A program made the translations under genes and the position numbers. Below the pieces are notes generated by a model. It worked only from the letters and a program-made list of their open reading frames with translations. It made no database searches and had not been told where the DNA came from. A DNA stretch of 64,000 bases. Source: Balaenoptera acutorostrata. Lineage: Eukaryota; Chordata; Mammalia; Artiodactyla; Balaenopteridae. Below, piece by piece: positions 1-9,589 of the stretch; the stretch's first letter is position 1, and the number at the start of each line of letters is the position of its first letter. The stretch lies in NCBI RefSeq assembly GCF_949987535.1, contig NC_080067.1, positions 68,076,128-68,140,127 on the forward strand. The letters are read 5' to 3'.

Positions 1-51
1 AGGAAGGCTTCCTAGAGGAGGTAGCATTTGAGTTGAGGCTTGAAGTATGGA
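1..51 (-). mobile_element. L2 LINE fragment (left part)
   Basis: The text 'aggaaggcttcctagaggag' followed by 'gtagcatttgagt' matches the inverted L2 family as I know it. The same L2 seems to resume near 1256, so this piece is the left shoulder of a nested stack of younger insertions. Probably continues beyond the window start. Confidence 0.6.
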
Positions 52-198
52 TTTTTTTTTAAAATAGAATTTTATATTACTCTATTTTTTGGCTGTGCCA
101 CACAGCATGTGCGATCTTAGTTCCCCGATCAGGGTCGACCCTGTGTCCCCTGCAGTGGAAACGCAGAGTCCTAACCACTGGACCACCAGGGAATTCCC
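52..198 (-). mobile_element. CHR-type SINE, short form
   Basis: On the plus strand it runs from a T-rich tail (52-75) through 'ggctgtgccacacagcatgt' to 'ccaccagggaattccc', which is the inverted 5' end of a tRNA-derived SINE. The flanks 'agtatggat' and 'agatggat' look like a worn target duplication. This is the shorter variant that lacks the repeated 'ccacaactactgagcc' body of the other copies. Confidence 0.85.
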
Positions 199-204
199 AA
201 AAGA

Positions 205-377
205 TGGATCATTTTTATCCTAACCTCCTTGCCCCAAATTCTGTTAAAAACTACATAACATTATTACAGAAGATTTAGATAACAGAGAGGAAAAAATCAC
301 CCCCATAATCCATCTCCTAAGCCAATAACTTTTGCAAATTCCCTTCAAGTCTTTTCCACAAGACACATACATATTTA
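205..377 (-). mobile_element. L1M 3'-region fragment, left part
   Basis: Words such as 'aaaaaatcacccccataatc' and 'cttttccacaagacacatac' match the inverted 3' region of ancient mammalian L1M elements. It is cut at 377/378 by an LTR and resumes at 856. Confidence 0.65.
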
Positions 378-382
378 AGTAT

Positions 383-850
383 TACTATGAACTGAATTGT
401 GTTCCACCAAAATTCATATGTTGAAGCCCCCTAACTGAATGTGATAGTATTTGGAGACAGAGGCCTGTGGAAGATAATTAGGTTTAGATGAGGTCATGAA
501 GGTGGGGCACTCATGATGGGATTAGTGCCCATATGAAAAGAATATGAGACACCAGAGCTCACCTCTCTCTTTGTGTGCACACACAAAGGCCATGTGAGAA
601 TGCAGTGAGGAATCAGCTGTCTGCAACCCAAAGAGAGAGCCCTCACGTGAACCCTGCTGGCACCTTGATCTTGGACTTCTAGTCTGCAGAACTGTGAGAA
701 ATAAATTTCAGTTGTTTAAGCCACCCATCTATGGTATTGGGTTGGCCAAAAAGTTCATTTGGGTTTTTGGTAAGGTGTTATGGAAAAACCCGAACGAACT
801 TTTTGGCCAACCCAATATTTTTGTTACAGCAGCTTGAGCAGACTAAGACA
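383..850 (+). mobile_element. Solo LTR, ERVL-MaLR (MLT1/MST-like)
   Basis: The element starts 'tactatgaactgaattgtg' and ends 'cagactaagaca', both typical of MaLR LTRs. The inner words 'cagaactgtgagaaataaat' and 'gttgtttaagccaccca' include the LTR polyadenylation signal. It is flanked by a 5-bp direct repeat AGTAT (378-382 and 851-855), the size expected for this class. There is no internal retroviral sequence, so it is a solo LTR. A mariner hairpin sits inside it at 737-815. Confidence 0.85.
737..815. mobile_element. Mariner-derived hairpin MITE (79 bp)
   Basis: Two 32-nt arms (737-768 and 784-815) are inverted repeats with two non-Watson-Crick positions and a 15-nt loop (769-783). The TA dinucleotide is duplicated on both sides (735-736 and 816-817), the mark of Tc1/mariner insertion. 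The terminal word 'ttgggttggccaaaaagttc' is the one found in cetartiodactyl mariner elements. It encodes no transposase and must have been mobilised in trans. As RNA it would fold into a near-perfect microRNA-like stem. Confidence 0.9.
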
Positions 851-855
851 AGTAT

Positions 856-1255
856 GCAATCTAAATAATGCATTTGATTATATGTTTTGTTTTTTAAATA
901 TAACATTATATCATAGCCCTTTTTTACATTACTGAGCAAAATTTATAATGGTCACTTTTAATGGCTGTGCAATATGCCATTCAGTGAGTGTACCATGATT
1001 TAATTATCCATTCCTCTATTGTTGGATTTTTAGGTTGTTTCTTACTTGTAAAGCTGTAATGAATATCCTTGAGCATGTAGGGTTTTTTTTTTTTTTCCCT
1101 TTTGGGTTATTTCCTTGGAACAAATACATTCTCAGAAGTGGAAATACTGGGTCAAAATTTATGAACACTTTTATGGCCCTTGAAACATGTTGCCAAATTG
1201 CTTCTAAAAGTATAGTTCTAGAATACACTGAAGGCTTTTTTAGGCAAATATGAGA
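856..1255 (-). mobile_element. L1M 3'-region fragment, right part
   Basis: 'ggctgtgcaatatgccattc', 'ttaggttgtttcttacttg' and 'ctgggtcaaaatttatgaac' are inverted L1M 3'-region words. It continues the fragment at 205-377 across the inserted LTR. Confidence 0.75.
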
Positions 1256-1380
1256 GGTATAGGAACAGGATGGGGGTCCCAATTCCAGGAAACAGCATGT
1301 GTGAAGGCGCATTGACCAGTACAGACTTCTGTGATTTATCCCTTGAATGCTACAACAAGGCCACAAGGTAGAATTCTATG
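1256..1380 (-). mobile_element. L2 fragment (right part of the stack)
   Basis: 'aattccaggaaacagcatgt' followed by 'gtgaaggcgc' resembles inverted L2 text (a 'ggcattccag...aacagca...aaggc' region) and fits as the continuation of the L2 at 1-51. Confidence 0.5.
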
Positions 1381-1424
1381 GTAGATTACATAGTTGCAGA
1401 TTTATGTAGCAGATTTACATAGCT

Positions 1425-1960
1425 TCACCATCTCGAACTAGTTATTTAAAATGTTTGTCCCGGGACTTCCCTAGTGGTGCAGTGGTTAAGAATCCGCCTG
1501 CCAATGCAGGGGACACGGGTTCGAGCCCTGGCCTGGGAAGGTCCCACATGCTGTGGAGCAACTAAGCTCGGGTGCCACAACTACTGAGCCTGCGCTCTAC
1601 AGCCTGCGAGCCACAGCTACTGAGCCTGCGTGCCACAACTACTGAAGCCCAGGCGCCTAGACCCCACGCTTCACAACAAGAGAAGCCACTGCAATGAGAA
1701 ACCTGTGCACCGCAAAGAGTAGCCCCTGCTTGCTGCAACTAGAGAAAGCCTGCGCATGGCAATGAAGACCCAACACAGACAAAAATAAAAATAGATAAAT
1801 AATTAAATTTATAAAAAATAAATAAAATGTTTGTCCCTTGGTGTCCTAATCTATAAAATGTAGATAATAAAGCTTTCTGAAAGGGCTGTGGACAGGATTA
1901 ACTTTTTTAAAAATACTAGCATGGTGTCTACAGTATAGTAGAAACTCAGTGTCCTAAGGT
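1425..1960 (+). mobile_element. MIR SINE interrupted by a CHR SINE
   Basis: 'agttatttaaaatgtttgtc' joined to 'cttggtgtcctaatctataaaatg' and 'ggacaggattaac' is a worn MIR. The CHR SINE at 1462-1823 splits it. Confidence 0.65.
1462..1823 (+). mobile_element. CHR SINE, full length (B-type)
   Basis: Starts 'gggacttccctagtggtgca', carries pol III box-like words 'gtggttaaga' and 'gggttcgagcc', and ends in an A-rich (ATAA)n tail. It is flanked by a perfect 14-bp target duplication (1448-1461 and 1824-1837), showing L1-mediated insertion. It has the 'caatgagaaacc' diagnostic of the B group (see Findings). Confidence 0.95.
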
Positions 1961-2065
1961 AGAGTGTGGTTTGGTTTTTTCCTTTGGTATGAGTGATGTA
2001 ATTGCTACCTGACAGACTAGAAGATGATCATCTAAAACTAATTGAGAGGCATGACACATAGAAAC

Positions 2066-2140
2066 AATAGTAGCAACAAATGACAGCCAATATTTATTGA
2101 GCACCTTCTATGAACTATATGTGTTAAGCGCCTTACATTT
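2066..2140 (-). mobile_element. MIR fragment
   Basis: 'ccaatatttattgagcacct' followed by 'ctatgaacta' and 'taagcgccttaca' is the inverted 3' half of MIR. Confidence 0.7.
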
Positions 2141-2174
2141 TTTTAAAGAAAAAAGAATTCTATGGCAGATTATG

Positions 2175-2757
2175 TTGGTTGGCAAGCTCAGTAGCCATTC
2201 TCAATCTCTTCTCTTGTTATTCTCTCACCATAGGTATTAAAAGCCCGATAATCTGCTTCCCAGCTTCTTTTGCAGCTAAAAGTCGCCATGTGACCCCATT
2301 CTGTCCAAAAAGATATAAGGGAAGGCTCTGGGAAGAATTCCTTCCTTCTTTTCTCTCTCTTTCTTTCATTCACATTTTCAACCTGTTCATTAAATCTTTC
2401 AGCTGGGAATTGAAGTCTTCTGATTTCCTGATTAAAGGGGATAATGTCATTGGCACTGGCTCTCCTTCCTTCTTCCTGCCTTGAATGCAGATGTAATGCC
2501 TGGAGCTGCAGCAGCCACATTAAGATCATAAGGTTGGACAAGCATGAGGACAAAAAGCCAACATAGTGAGGGTGGCAGAAAGGCAAGACAGAAAGAAACT
2601 GGGTCCTTGATAGCACCATTTGAGTGGCTAAATCAACATCACCAACCACCTACCTCTAACTTCTTGTTTTGTGAGAGAAACAAACCCTTATTAGATTAAA
2701 CCATTTTCAGTCAAATTATTGTTGTTACTTGCAGTCAAATGCTTCCTAACAGATAGA
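2175..2757 (+). mobile_element. LTR-like element, probably ERVL-MaLR
   Basis: 'gcctggagctgcagcagcca', 'ggacaaaaagccaacatag', 'gggtccttgatagca', 'gtgagagaaacaaaccctta' and the end 'ttcctaacagatag' follow, in order, the 3' half of MaLR-type LTRs. The left boundary is uncertain. No internal viral genes are present. Confidence 0.55.
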
Positions 2758-3074
2758 CGACTCCACCATCTTGCCCTGTTTCCCTCAGACAGCACCTGGG
2801 ATTCAGATTCTAGTTCTATTTTACTAGAGTTTAATCCTATCTCTTGGAACTGGTGACTTTGATCTCTGCAGCCCAGAACATTTACTGCCTGCCCGCCCAC
2901 AGTATGGAAGGTATCCCCTTCCTAGCTCTGAGTGCTCCTAGCAGGCCTCAAAGTCTGAGGCCAGCTTCTGTAGTTCCTGAACCCTGTCTGTTTTTTCAGG
3001 AGCAGCCAGGACCTTGGGTTCAGCGTATGCCAATCACTGGTTGCCTTTGAGGTCTTAAGAGAATCCTGAGTCAA
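2758..3074. other. Unassigned unique sequence
   Basis: No repeat family or credible exon recognised. Short open frames only. Confidence 0.5.
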
Positions 3075-3255
3075 GGGTCCTAGATTCATTTCTGGATACT
3101 TTCCCTTACCAGTCATGTGGTCTTGGTCGAGTCACTTAACCTCTGAGCAACAATCTTCTCGTCTGTAAAACAGGGGTAACTAGTATTGCTGGCAAGATTT
3201 AGAACTACAAATTGGGTAACATGGTAGGTGTCTAAGAGATTTGATGTGTCAAATC
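3075..3255 (+). mobile_element. MIR SINE
   Basis: 'ttggtcgagtcacttaacct', 'ctgagcaacaatcttctcgt' and 'ctgtaaaacaggggtaacta' are the MIR core. Confidence 0.75.
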
Positions 3256-4599
3256 ATCACATCACAGAACCGGGGGTAGACTCGGCGCAAGCCTCCATCC
3301 AGGTGCATTCCAGTAGCCACGTGGCCTCCTCTGTGGAGACTTGGGCCCGGGAGTGACGCATGCACTTCCCCAGTCGCTCAGAATGGAAACTATAGGTGAG
3401 GGTTGTCCCTGGGCTGCATCACGGTGCGCGCAGCAGGCCTCCAAGGGAGAGAAGGAGCCTGTGCTTCTGGGCCACGGGGCTGCACGCACGGCCTGCTGAA
3501 CCCTTGGGAGCTGCTGTGCTGTCCCCAGGGCCGACCAGAGGCAGGGGAGCTCTGGCTCTGGCCAGAGTCAGGCTGGCCTGCTCAGCTCCTTTGCATGAAG
3601 TCTGCAAAACTGGCCCCAGGTCTCTCCTGCACATTGCCAGCTGACAACTTGAGGGCCAGATTCCCCAAACCAAAATTAGGACATGGGCTTGCTCAAAGGA
3701 TTCTTTCCATGGCTGAATGTATTTATTTGAATGTTCTTATTGAGGAATAAAAATGAACTCCACCAGAGGTTTAATGAATCACTTTAATTGGAAGGCACAC
3801 AAATATGTGCAAACAGGGCTGTCTTGGGCACATTAATGATGTCAGGAGAAGTCTCCTTCTCAACAGCTGAGGCGGTGAAGTCTTAGGCCCAAGGGCAGAA
3901 GTGGAGAGATGGAGGGGTGGCTGTGGGCAGAACTTATACTTCCTTTGAACAAATTCTTCCAAACTAGCAACTTTTCAACAAATTATAAAGGGAATAAAGA
4001 GGTGTGATAATTAGTGAAACTGGAATGAAAAGATGTAAATGGATGCAGTGTGAGCAAATCTAGGGATCACAGAGAGCAGCTGATCAAAGGGTTGGCATTG
4101 TCATTTTACTCACCAACTGCCCCTCCCCCCCCGCTCTCCCCCCACCCCCTACACCCTTGCCAGCCAAAGAGGTCTTGTACCCAGCCCCACTGCAGACTTA
4201 CCTGTGGAATTACCCACACCAGCCTGGCCTCTGCACTAGGGGGAGACCAGGTTCCCATCCCCCATAGACAGTTTCCAACTACCTTCAAAGTCACCTGCAG
4301 CCTATGGGAGCGGGAGAGAGACAGGGGAAGGGAGGGAGGGGTGTGCAGCCCAGGGTGTGCAGCCAGATTATCCGGATGGAGTTTCCACCAGTCTGGAATA
4401 AGGTTGGCGTCCCCTATAAGCGCTCCTCATCACACCTGCCTTAGGGGACACACCACTCATGGCCCCCAGTCTCCCCCAGGCACCAGCCTCTCTGAGAAAA
4501 TCACGTGCTTGGGTGGAAGAGACCTGCATTCTTGTTCTGACTGCGCCCCGGTGTCCATGCGGAGGAGCCCATCAAGGGACAGCTTGTCACCTGAGGCCA
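3256..4599. other. Unassigned, GC-rich in part
   Basis: 3280-3650 is GC-rich with scattered CpGs. A 217-codon frame (4050-4703) begins with GTG, is rich in Pro, Ser and His, and has no recognised domain, so I treat it as chance. 4124-4149 is a C-run tract (separate entry). Confidence 0.5.
4124..4149 (-). other. C-run tract, potential G-quadruplex on the minus strand
   Basis: Long C runs (up to eight) are separated by T, G, CTCT and A, giving four G runs of at least four on the minus strand. Confidence 0.5.
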
Positions 4600-4800
4600 G
4601 AGGAAGACATGGGGCCCTGGGTGCAAATCCTTGTTCTGTATCTTACTGTGTGACCTTGGTCAAGGTATTTAATCTCACTGAGTGTCAATTTCCTGTAATC
4701 TGAATCTAATGACTATCTTATAGGCCTCATCAAATATGCAGAGCACCTATTTCATTGTCTGGCACATAGTAAGCCATTGATAAATAGTGACTGTTAGTGC
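4600..4800 (+). mobile_element. MIR SINE
   Basis: 'tgtgaccttggtcaaggtat' followed by 'ttaatctcactgag' and 'gtctggcacatagtaagcca' span most of a MIR. Confidence 0.8.
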
Positions 4801-5430
4801 CATTAAGACACATGAAAGTATAAGGGACACCAACATTAATAATAATTATAGTAATTATCCCCTTTTTCTCGTCCCCACAGGCAGAAGGAAGCAAGGAGAG
4901 GGGCCCTTTCAGCCCTGATGCCTGACTTCTCATGGGGCCACTCGCATTGCTGGTAGGGAGATGGACTCTGCTAAATTTATGGGGACTTTCTTCTTATACA
5001 AGTCTGTTCAAGCCCAGGGATCTGGCAAGACCCTGTTCTTAGCTGGATAGGGTGCCACTCTCGCCCACTCCGTAACAGTCAAGGCCAACATCAGGGGTAT
5101 TGCACCCTCTTGCCACTCCGTGGGAGGCCCAGGAAGCTCCCTCCCCAGCTCCCACAGCCCTGGTGCGTGACCCCTCCTCACCCCCCCTCTGCCTGCTCAG
5201 CCGGCTCATGCACACTGCATGTCAGCAGTGGCTGCAGTGCTGGGCGTGACCATAGGGGAGATGGAGACGCAGAGCAGCTCCCCGCTTCCTGCTCGTTGTC
5301 TGCCCCATGTCCACATGTGCCAGCCTGGGTGGCCGGGACCCCTGCTCTATAGATGTTCTCAGCCTGGCCTAGCCTCGCAGCCAGGTCCCCCATTCCTCCC
5401 CCCACCTCCTGCTGCAGCCTGCTGAGGGTG
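4801..5430. other. Unassigned sequence
   Basis: No repeat or exon recognised. 5105-5425 is GC-rich with short overlapping open frames on both strands and no recognisable protein. Confidence 0.45.
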
Positions 5431-5655
5431 GGCAGCGAGGGGGAGATCTTAATTTCTCCAGCTTCTAATCAGCACAGCTGGGAGAACCAGCAGGCAAGAA
5501 GGGCAGGAGGAGGGGAAAGGCCACAGGCCTAATCTACAAGCCACCCAGTCACCAGAGTCCTGCTTCCCTCCTAACAAGCCATGCAGCAAACAAATTATCT
5601 TTGTTGTTCCTGGGAAATCTGCAAGTACTTACCCGTGTAATTAGCATCTGTGCCT
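5431..5655. promoter_or_regulatory. Candidate conserved non-coding element
   Basis: Repeat-free block with homeodomain-type words ('cttaatttc', 'tctaatcag', 'gtaattagc'), a CAGCTG-like 'cacagctggg' and 'caaattatctttgttgttcc'. Conservation cannot be tested here. Confidence 0.25.
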
Positions 5656-5874
5656 TGTGCGGCAGTTCAGGTGAGCAGGCCACAGCCACCCAGTGCCAGG
5701 CTGCCTGTAATCAAAACCAAAGCGGCTGCCAGGGTGCTCTTGGGTGAAGACGATGTCAAACTCAATTGGGGCCTCATCTGGGGAGGTGACCCCAGGAAAT
5801 GGCGCATGTTGGGGCCTCAGTAGCTGTGAAATGCAAGAAGGGTGGGAGGCCTGCATAGCCTAGTCTTTTTCACA

Positions 5875-6372
5875 AACCGCCCTGGCACTCTGAAGCCAGG
5901 GCAGATGGAGCACCTGAGGCTTGGCCCACTGATGCAAAGACCCTGGGCCCAGGAATCTGCATTTTTTTAAAAAAACTATTTATTTTTATTTTTGTCTGCG
6001 TTTGGTCTTCGTTGCTGCGCGCGGGCTTTCTCTAGTTGAGGCGAGCGGGGGCTACTCTTCGTTGCGGTGCAGGAGCTTCTCCTTTCGGTGGCTTCTGGTT
6101 GCGGAGCACGGGCTCTAGGCGCGCGGGCTTCAGTAGCTGCGGCACGTGGGCTTCCGTAGTTGTGGCTCATGGGCTCTAGAGCACATGCTCAGTAGTTGTG
6201 GCGCACGGGCTTAGTTGCTCCGCGGCACGTGGGATCTTCCCGGACCAGGGCTCGAACCCGTGTTCCCTGCATTGGCAGGCGAATTCTTAACCACGGCGCC
6301 ACCAGGGAAGTCCCGGGATCTGCATTTTTAAGCAGCTTCCCAGGTGACTGATGCACAGCCAAAGTTTGGATG
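5875..6372 (+). mobile_element. MER5-like hAT element split by a SINE
   Basis: 'accctgggcccaggaatctg' followed by 'cattttt', and after the SINE 'aagcagcttcccaggtgact' followed by 'gatgcacagcc', are the second half of MER5A-type elements. The CHR SINE at 5968-6314 lies between the two halves. Confidence 0.65.
5968..6314 (-). mobile_element. CHR SINE, full length (B-type)
   Basis: The inverted SINE runs from an A/T tail through 'ggtcttcgttgctgcgcgcg' to 'ccaccagggaagtccc'. A near-perfect target duplication flanks it ('ggaatctgcattttt' at 5952, 'gggatctgcattttt' at 6315). Confidence 0.95.
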
Positions 6373-6399
6373 TTCTTCAGGATCCCCTCAGTTGATGCA

Positions 6400-6600
6400 G
6401 TGGTTAACAGTGATAAGTATCATTTACTGAATGCCTACTAGGTACAGGGGCTTTAAATATGAATACACGATTTCATTTAATTTCTCAGACCTGCAAGAAA
6501 GGTATGAATATACCCTATTTACGGAGAGAATAACTGACTTGCCCAGTCACATAGGGACAGGGCTGAGCATCAGACTGAGGTGTGCCTGCCTCCAAGTCCT
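6400..6600 (-). mobile_element. MIR SINE
   Basis: 'catttactgaatgcctacta' followed by 'ggtacaggggc' and 'gacttgcccagtcacatagg' is inverted MIR. Confidence 0.75.
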
Positions 6601-7955
6601 GTTCTGGGCCCCTCCCCAGAGTTATTTCCCACTTGAAGCTACTTGTTCCATGCAGTGTGGAGGTTAAGTGGAGTCACCACGACATTGCACATGGAGTGAC
6701 AGCTCCTTCTGCCAGAGGAGACAGCAAGGGTACAACACGGGAAGCCTCGAGTTGTCTTGTTCTTGTCTGATGGGGGAAGCCGTTCTCGGCTTCCTGCTCA
6801 AAGCAGGGAATAACACACACTTCCCTTTATCTCACTGGGGCAGAAGGTGGCACCCCTATGCGGAGCAGGAAGGACAGGCCAGAATGGGCAAACATACGGC
6901 GCCAGGAACAGGGCGCAGAGCAGGGGGTCAGCATGGTGCCCACAGAGGGAGGTCCTCCCTGGAGACAGCAGGCCTGGGATTTTCAGACAGAAGAAGAGCC
7001 CATGAAGGTTCAGGGAGAAGAGGCCGCTCTCCTTAATACAACCGACAGAGGTTGCCCTTAAATGGACCCTGAGTGTGTGCACCCTTGGAGACTAACGGTC
7101 AAGGCAGAACTCTGGAGCAGCCAGCATGGAGCTGGGGGAGGGGGACAGAGAGCCGGGGTGAGAAGCAGCAGAGTTTGGATGAGCAGTGAACAAAGATGCT
7201 GATTCTAGCCTGGATAGCACAGAGACTGGGTTTTCATCAGTTCCTCAGTGAAGAGGAAATTGGAAATTAATATCAAAATCCCACTGAGTAGCGTCCATAC
7301 TTTCCATATGTAATCATGCTTGGCTTAGCTAGGTAGTAAAATGTTTATGATTTTCTTTCCAAGGTTGAGTTTAGTCATTCTCAATGAACCATTTTGTTGG
7401 CTCCATAAAGTCCTGAATTAAAGAACCCCTCTAGGTGGTGTGATAGATGGATGGATACCTGTGCTACGTGGACCCTCCGAGCTGTTGAAGTCCAGGCCTG
7501 GGGCCCAGAAGCTGCTCTAACAGGGCTGGGGTGCCACATGCCACGTGAAGCGCCAGCGTGACAAAGAATGCACCGTAAGTCTGTTCTGAGCGCCTCCCGT
7601 GGCATTTGTGATTCATATACAGAAATTTTAATAGTATGCTGCTTCCTCCAAACATGTGCTTTTGGTAAACTGAGGCATCGCTGCCCTCCCAGCTGCCAGC
7701 TGGGGTGGAAGGGGGTGGGTGCGGGCACTGTGGGCAGGCAAACAGCAATGCCAGTCCTTCCTGCTTCCTCCTGGGCAGGGCGAGGAGTGCCGCAGCCTGT
7801 CGCTCCCTGCCCTGATCTTTAGTTCACTCTACACACAAATTTGGAGACAGATTTAAAGACTGACACACATGATTCCCTAAACATCTTCTGGGAGCTGGAG
7901 GCAATAAGGGCTGCAGGGCGGGCTGAGGGCCTGAGGATCCCATCATCTGTCTACA
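6601..7955. other. Unassigned sequence
   Basis: Mixed composition, no recognised repeat or exon. Open frames of about 60-120 codons occur on both strands without a recognisable domain. Confidence 0.45.
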
Positions 7956-8325
7956 TGCACACACACACACACTCACACACTCACACACACAGACACACAC
8001 ACACACGCAGACACACACTCACACAGACACACACTCACACACACTCACTCACACACAGGCCCACACACTCACACAGACACACACTCACACAGACACACAC
8101 ATGCTCACACACACACTCACACAGACACACACATCCAGGTGTACACATGTACATGCTCACACACAGACACATTCATTCACAGGCTCACACACACACTTAT
8201 AAACAGAGACACATTCTAACACACACTGTCATACGCAGATACACAGTTGCCCAGACACTAACACACGTATGACACACCCTTACACGCAACACACAGACTC
8301 CACACCCTGACACACCCCTGTGCGC
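7956..8325. repeat. CA-rich compound satellite
   Basis: (CA)n interrupted at regular intervals by TCAC and GACAC, giving a loose higher-order repeat of about 20-22 bp ('acacactcacacagacacac'). It decays to the right after about 8240. Open frames of His/Thr and Cys/Val repeats here are artefacts of the repeat. Confidence 0.9.
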
Positions 8326-8330
8326 ACGCG

Positions 8331-8990
8331 CGCTCCCTCCTCGGTTGCCCTTCCGACAGGAGAGGGCCTCGTGGCCCCAGGCAGCTGAGGCCTCCTGCCA
8401 GGCCCTCCCCTGAAGCCCCACCTTGGCCACTCAGGAGCAGCCTGATGATGGCCGCACGCTCGGACCCAGCCTCCCCTGCCTGTCTGGGCTTCTCTCCCAC
8501 ACATCAGCAGCCTCGGTCACAACAGCGCGTCCCCCTACAGCCTCTAACACATGCACACGCACACTCAAGCACACAGAGCATGCTCTCCCCCCAGATCTCT
8601 CCTCTCTGTCTCACCGCCTCACTGTCACACAGGGCTGCTCTGTCTCCAGCCTCTCCCAGTCACATCCACGCCATTCGCCTGTCAGCTTGGGCCTCCACAC
8701 CCCCGGCCCAGCTTTGGTCTTTGTCTCATGCACAAATACACACAACCCCATGCAGACACCCTGTATCTGTCTGTCTGTCTCCCACATACCCGGAACAACT
8801 TGAGCGATGGCAAGTGGGAGAGGGTGTCAGGCCTGATAGAAGCTGTTATTCTTAGCCCTGTCACTGAACGCTTCCACCCCCTCCCCAGCTCAGTCCCTGC
8901 CCTGCCCGTCACCCTCCCTTCGAGACAGAGCCGAACCTGAGGCCCAGCTAATCCCCCGTCTGTGGGGAGGGAGGGAGGCGGTAGGGGATT
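8331..8990. other. Unassigned, C-rich with scattered CA words
   Basis: Contains short CA runs near 8550-8580 and 8735-8760 that look like worn extensions of the neighbouring CA satellite. No exon recognised. Confidence 0.4.
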
Positions 8991-8994
8991 GCAG

Positions 8995-9155
8995 CCCAGC
9001 ACTGAAAAGGAGCAGAAAATGCGATTTATTTTTGCTGCCCCCCACCCGACTCTGCCTCCAGCTGCTCAGAAAGCAGTTGTGAGGGGGACCGGGTGGAAGG
9101 GAGGGAATTTGCATTTGAAAATACTTGTTGGTTGGCCTGAAACATTTGGCGCCAT
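8995..9155. promoter_or_regulatory. Candidate conserved non-coding element
   Basis: Repeat-free block with an exact POU octamer ATTTGCAT (9107-9114), an E2F-like TTTGGCGCC (9145-9153), a CAGCTG E-box near 9060 and 'gcgatttatttttgctg'. It ends about 15 bp before the alternating TG/CG tract. Confidence 0.3.
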
Positions 9156-9169
9156 TGCTGATCCAGTTC

Positions 9170-9209
9170 TGTGTGTGTGTGTGTGTGCGCGCGTGTGCGT
9201 GTGTGCGTG

Positions 9210-9241
<32 letters not shown>
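9170..9241. repeat. (TG)n with embedded CGCGCG, 72-bp alternating tract
   Basis: Every base alternates pyrimidine and purine for 72 bp, mostly TG with five C-for-T positions besides a CGCGCG core near 9187. This is a classic Z-DNA-forming composition. Confidence 0.95.
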
Positions 9242-9580
9242 GGCGTTTGGACACGGTAGGGGGTGTGGGTGAGAAGACATTGAGGAAGCAGGACTCAGGA
9301 GAGGGCACGAGGCAGTGTCTCTCCTAAGCCATTTCTTACCCTTTTCTTGCTTTGGGGCCGGAACCGGCCATAAATAGATTACCCAGCTCAGCTTCTGCTC
9401 AGCCCCAGGGACCGCCAGCCCCAGGCCTCTGTGTGCCACCGGGCCCTCTGTAGGCCTCCACACCTGCCAGGCATTGGGTGTGTGTGTGGGTCCTACCCCC
9501 GGGAAGTCCCACAGACACCTCAGTCCCCAAGTGCTCGGTCTTTTCCTCTAAATGTCTCCTCCTCCCCTGTGTTCCCTAAG
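9242..9580. other. Unassigned sequence
   Basis: No repeat or exon recognised between the TG tract and the L2 remnant. Confidence 0.4.
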
Positions 9581-9589
9581 CTGGAAACT

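Noticed and set aside
383..850. Endogenous retrovirus with genes
   Set aside because: Only a solo LTR with target duplication is present, with no internal coding region or second LTR.
3715..3760. Polyadenylation signal of a gene end (AATAAA near 3747)
   Set aside because: A single AATAAA with no upstream coding sequence recognised is expected by chance.
4050..4703. 217-codon frame on the plus strand
   Set aside because: Opens with GTG, runs into a MIR at its 3' end, and shows only Pro/Ser/His-rich low-complexity composition.
7956..8240. CRISPR-like spaced repeats
   Set aside because: The period is short and imperfect, the spacers are repeats themselves, and the genome is mammalian.
7824..8272. 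His/Thr and Cys/Val repeat proteins
   Set aside because: Direct translations of the CA/TG repeat.
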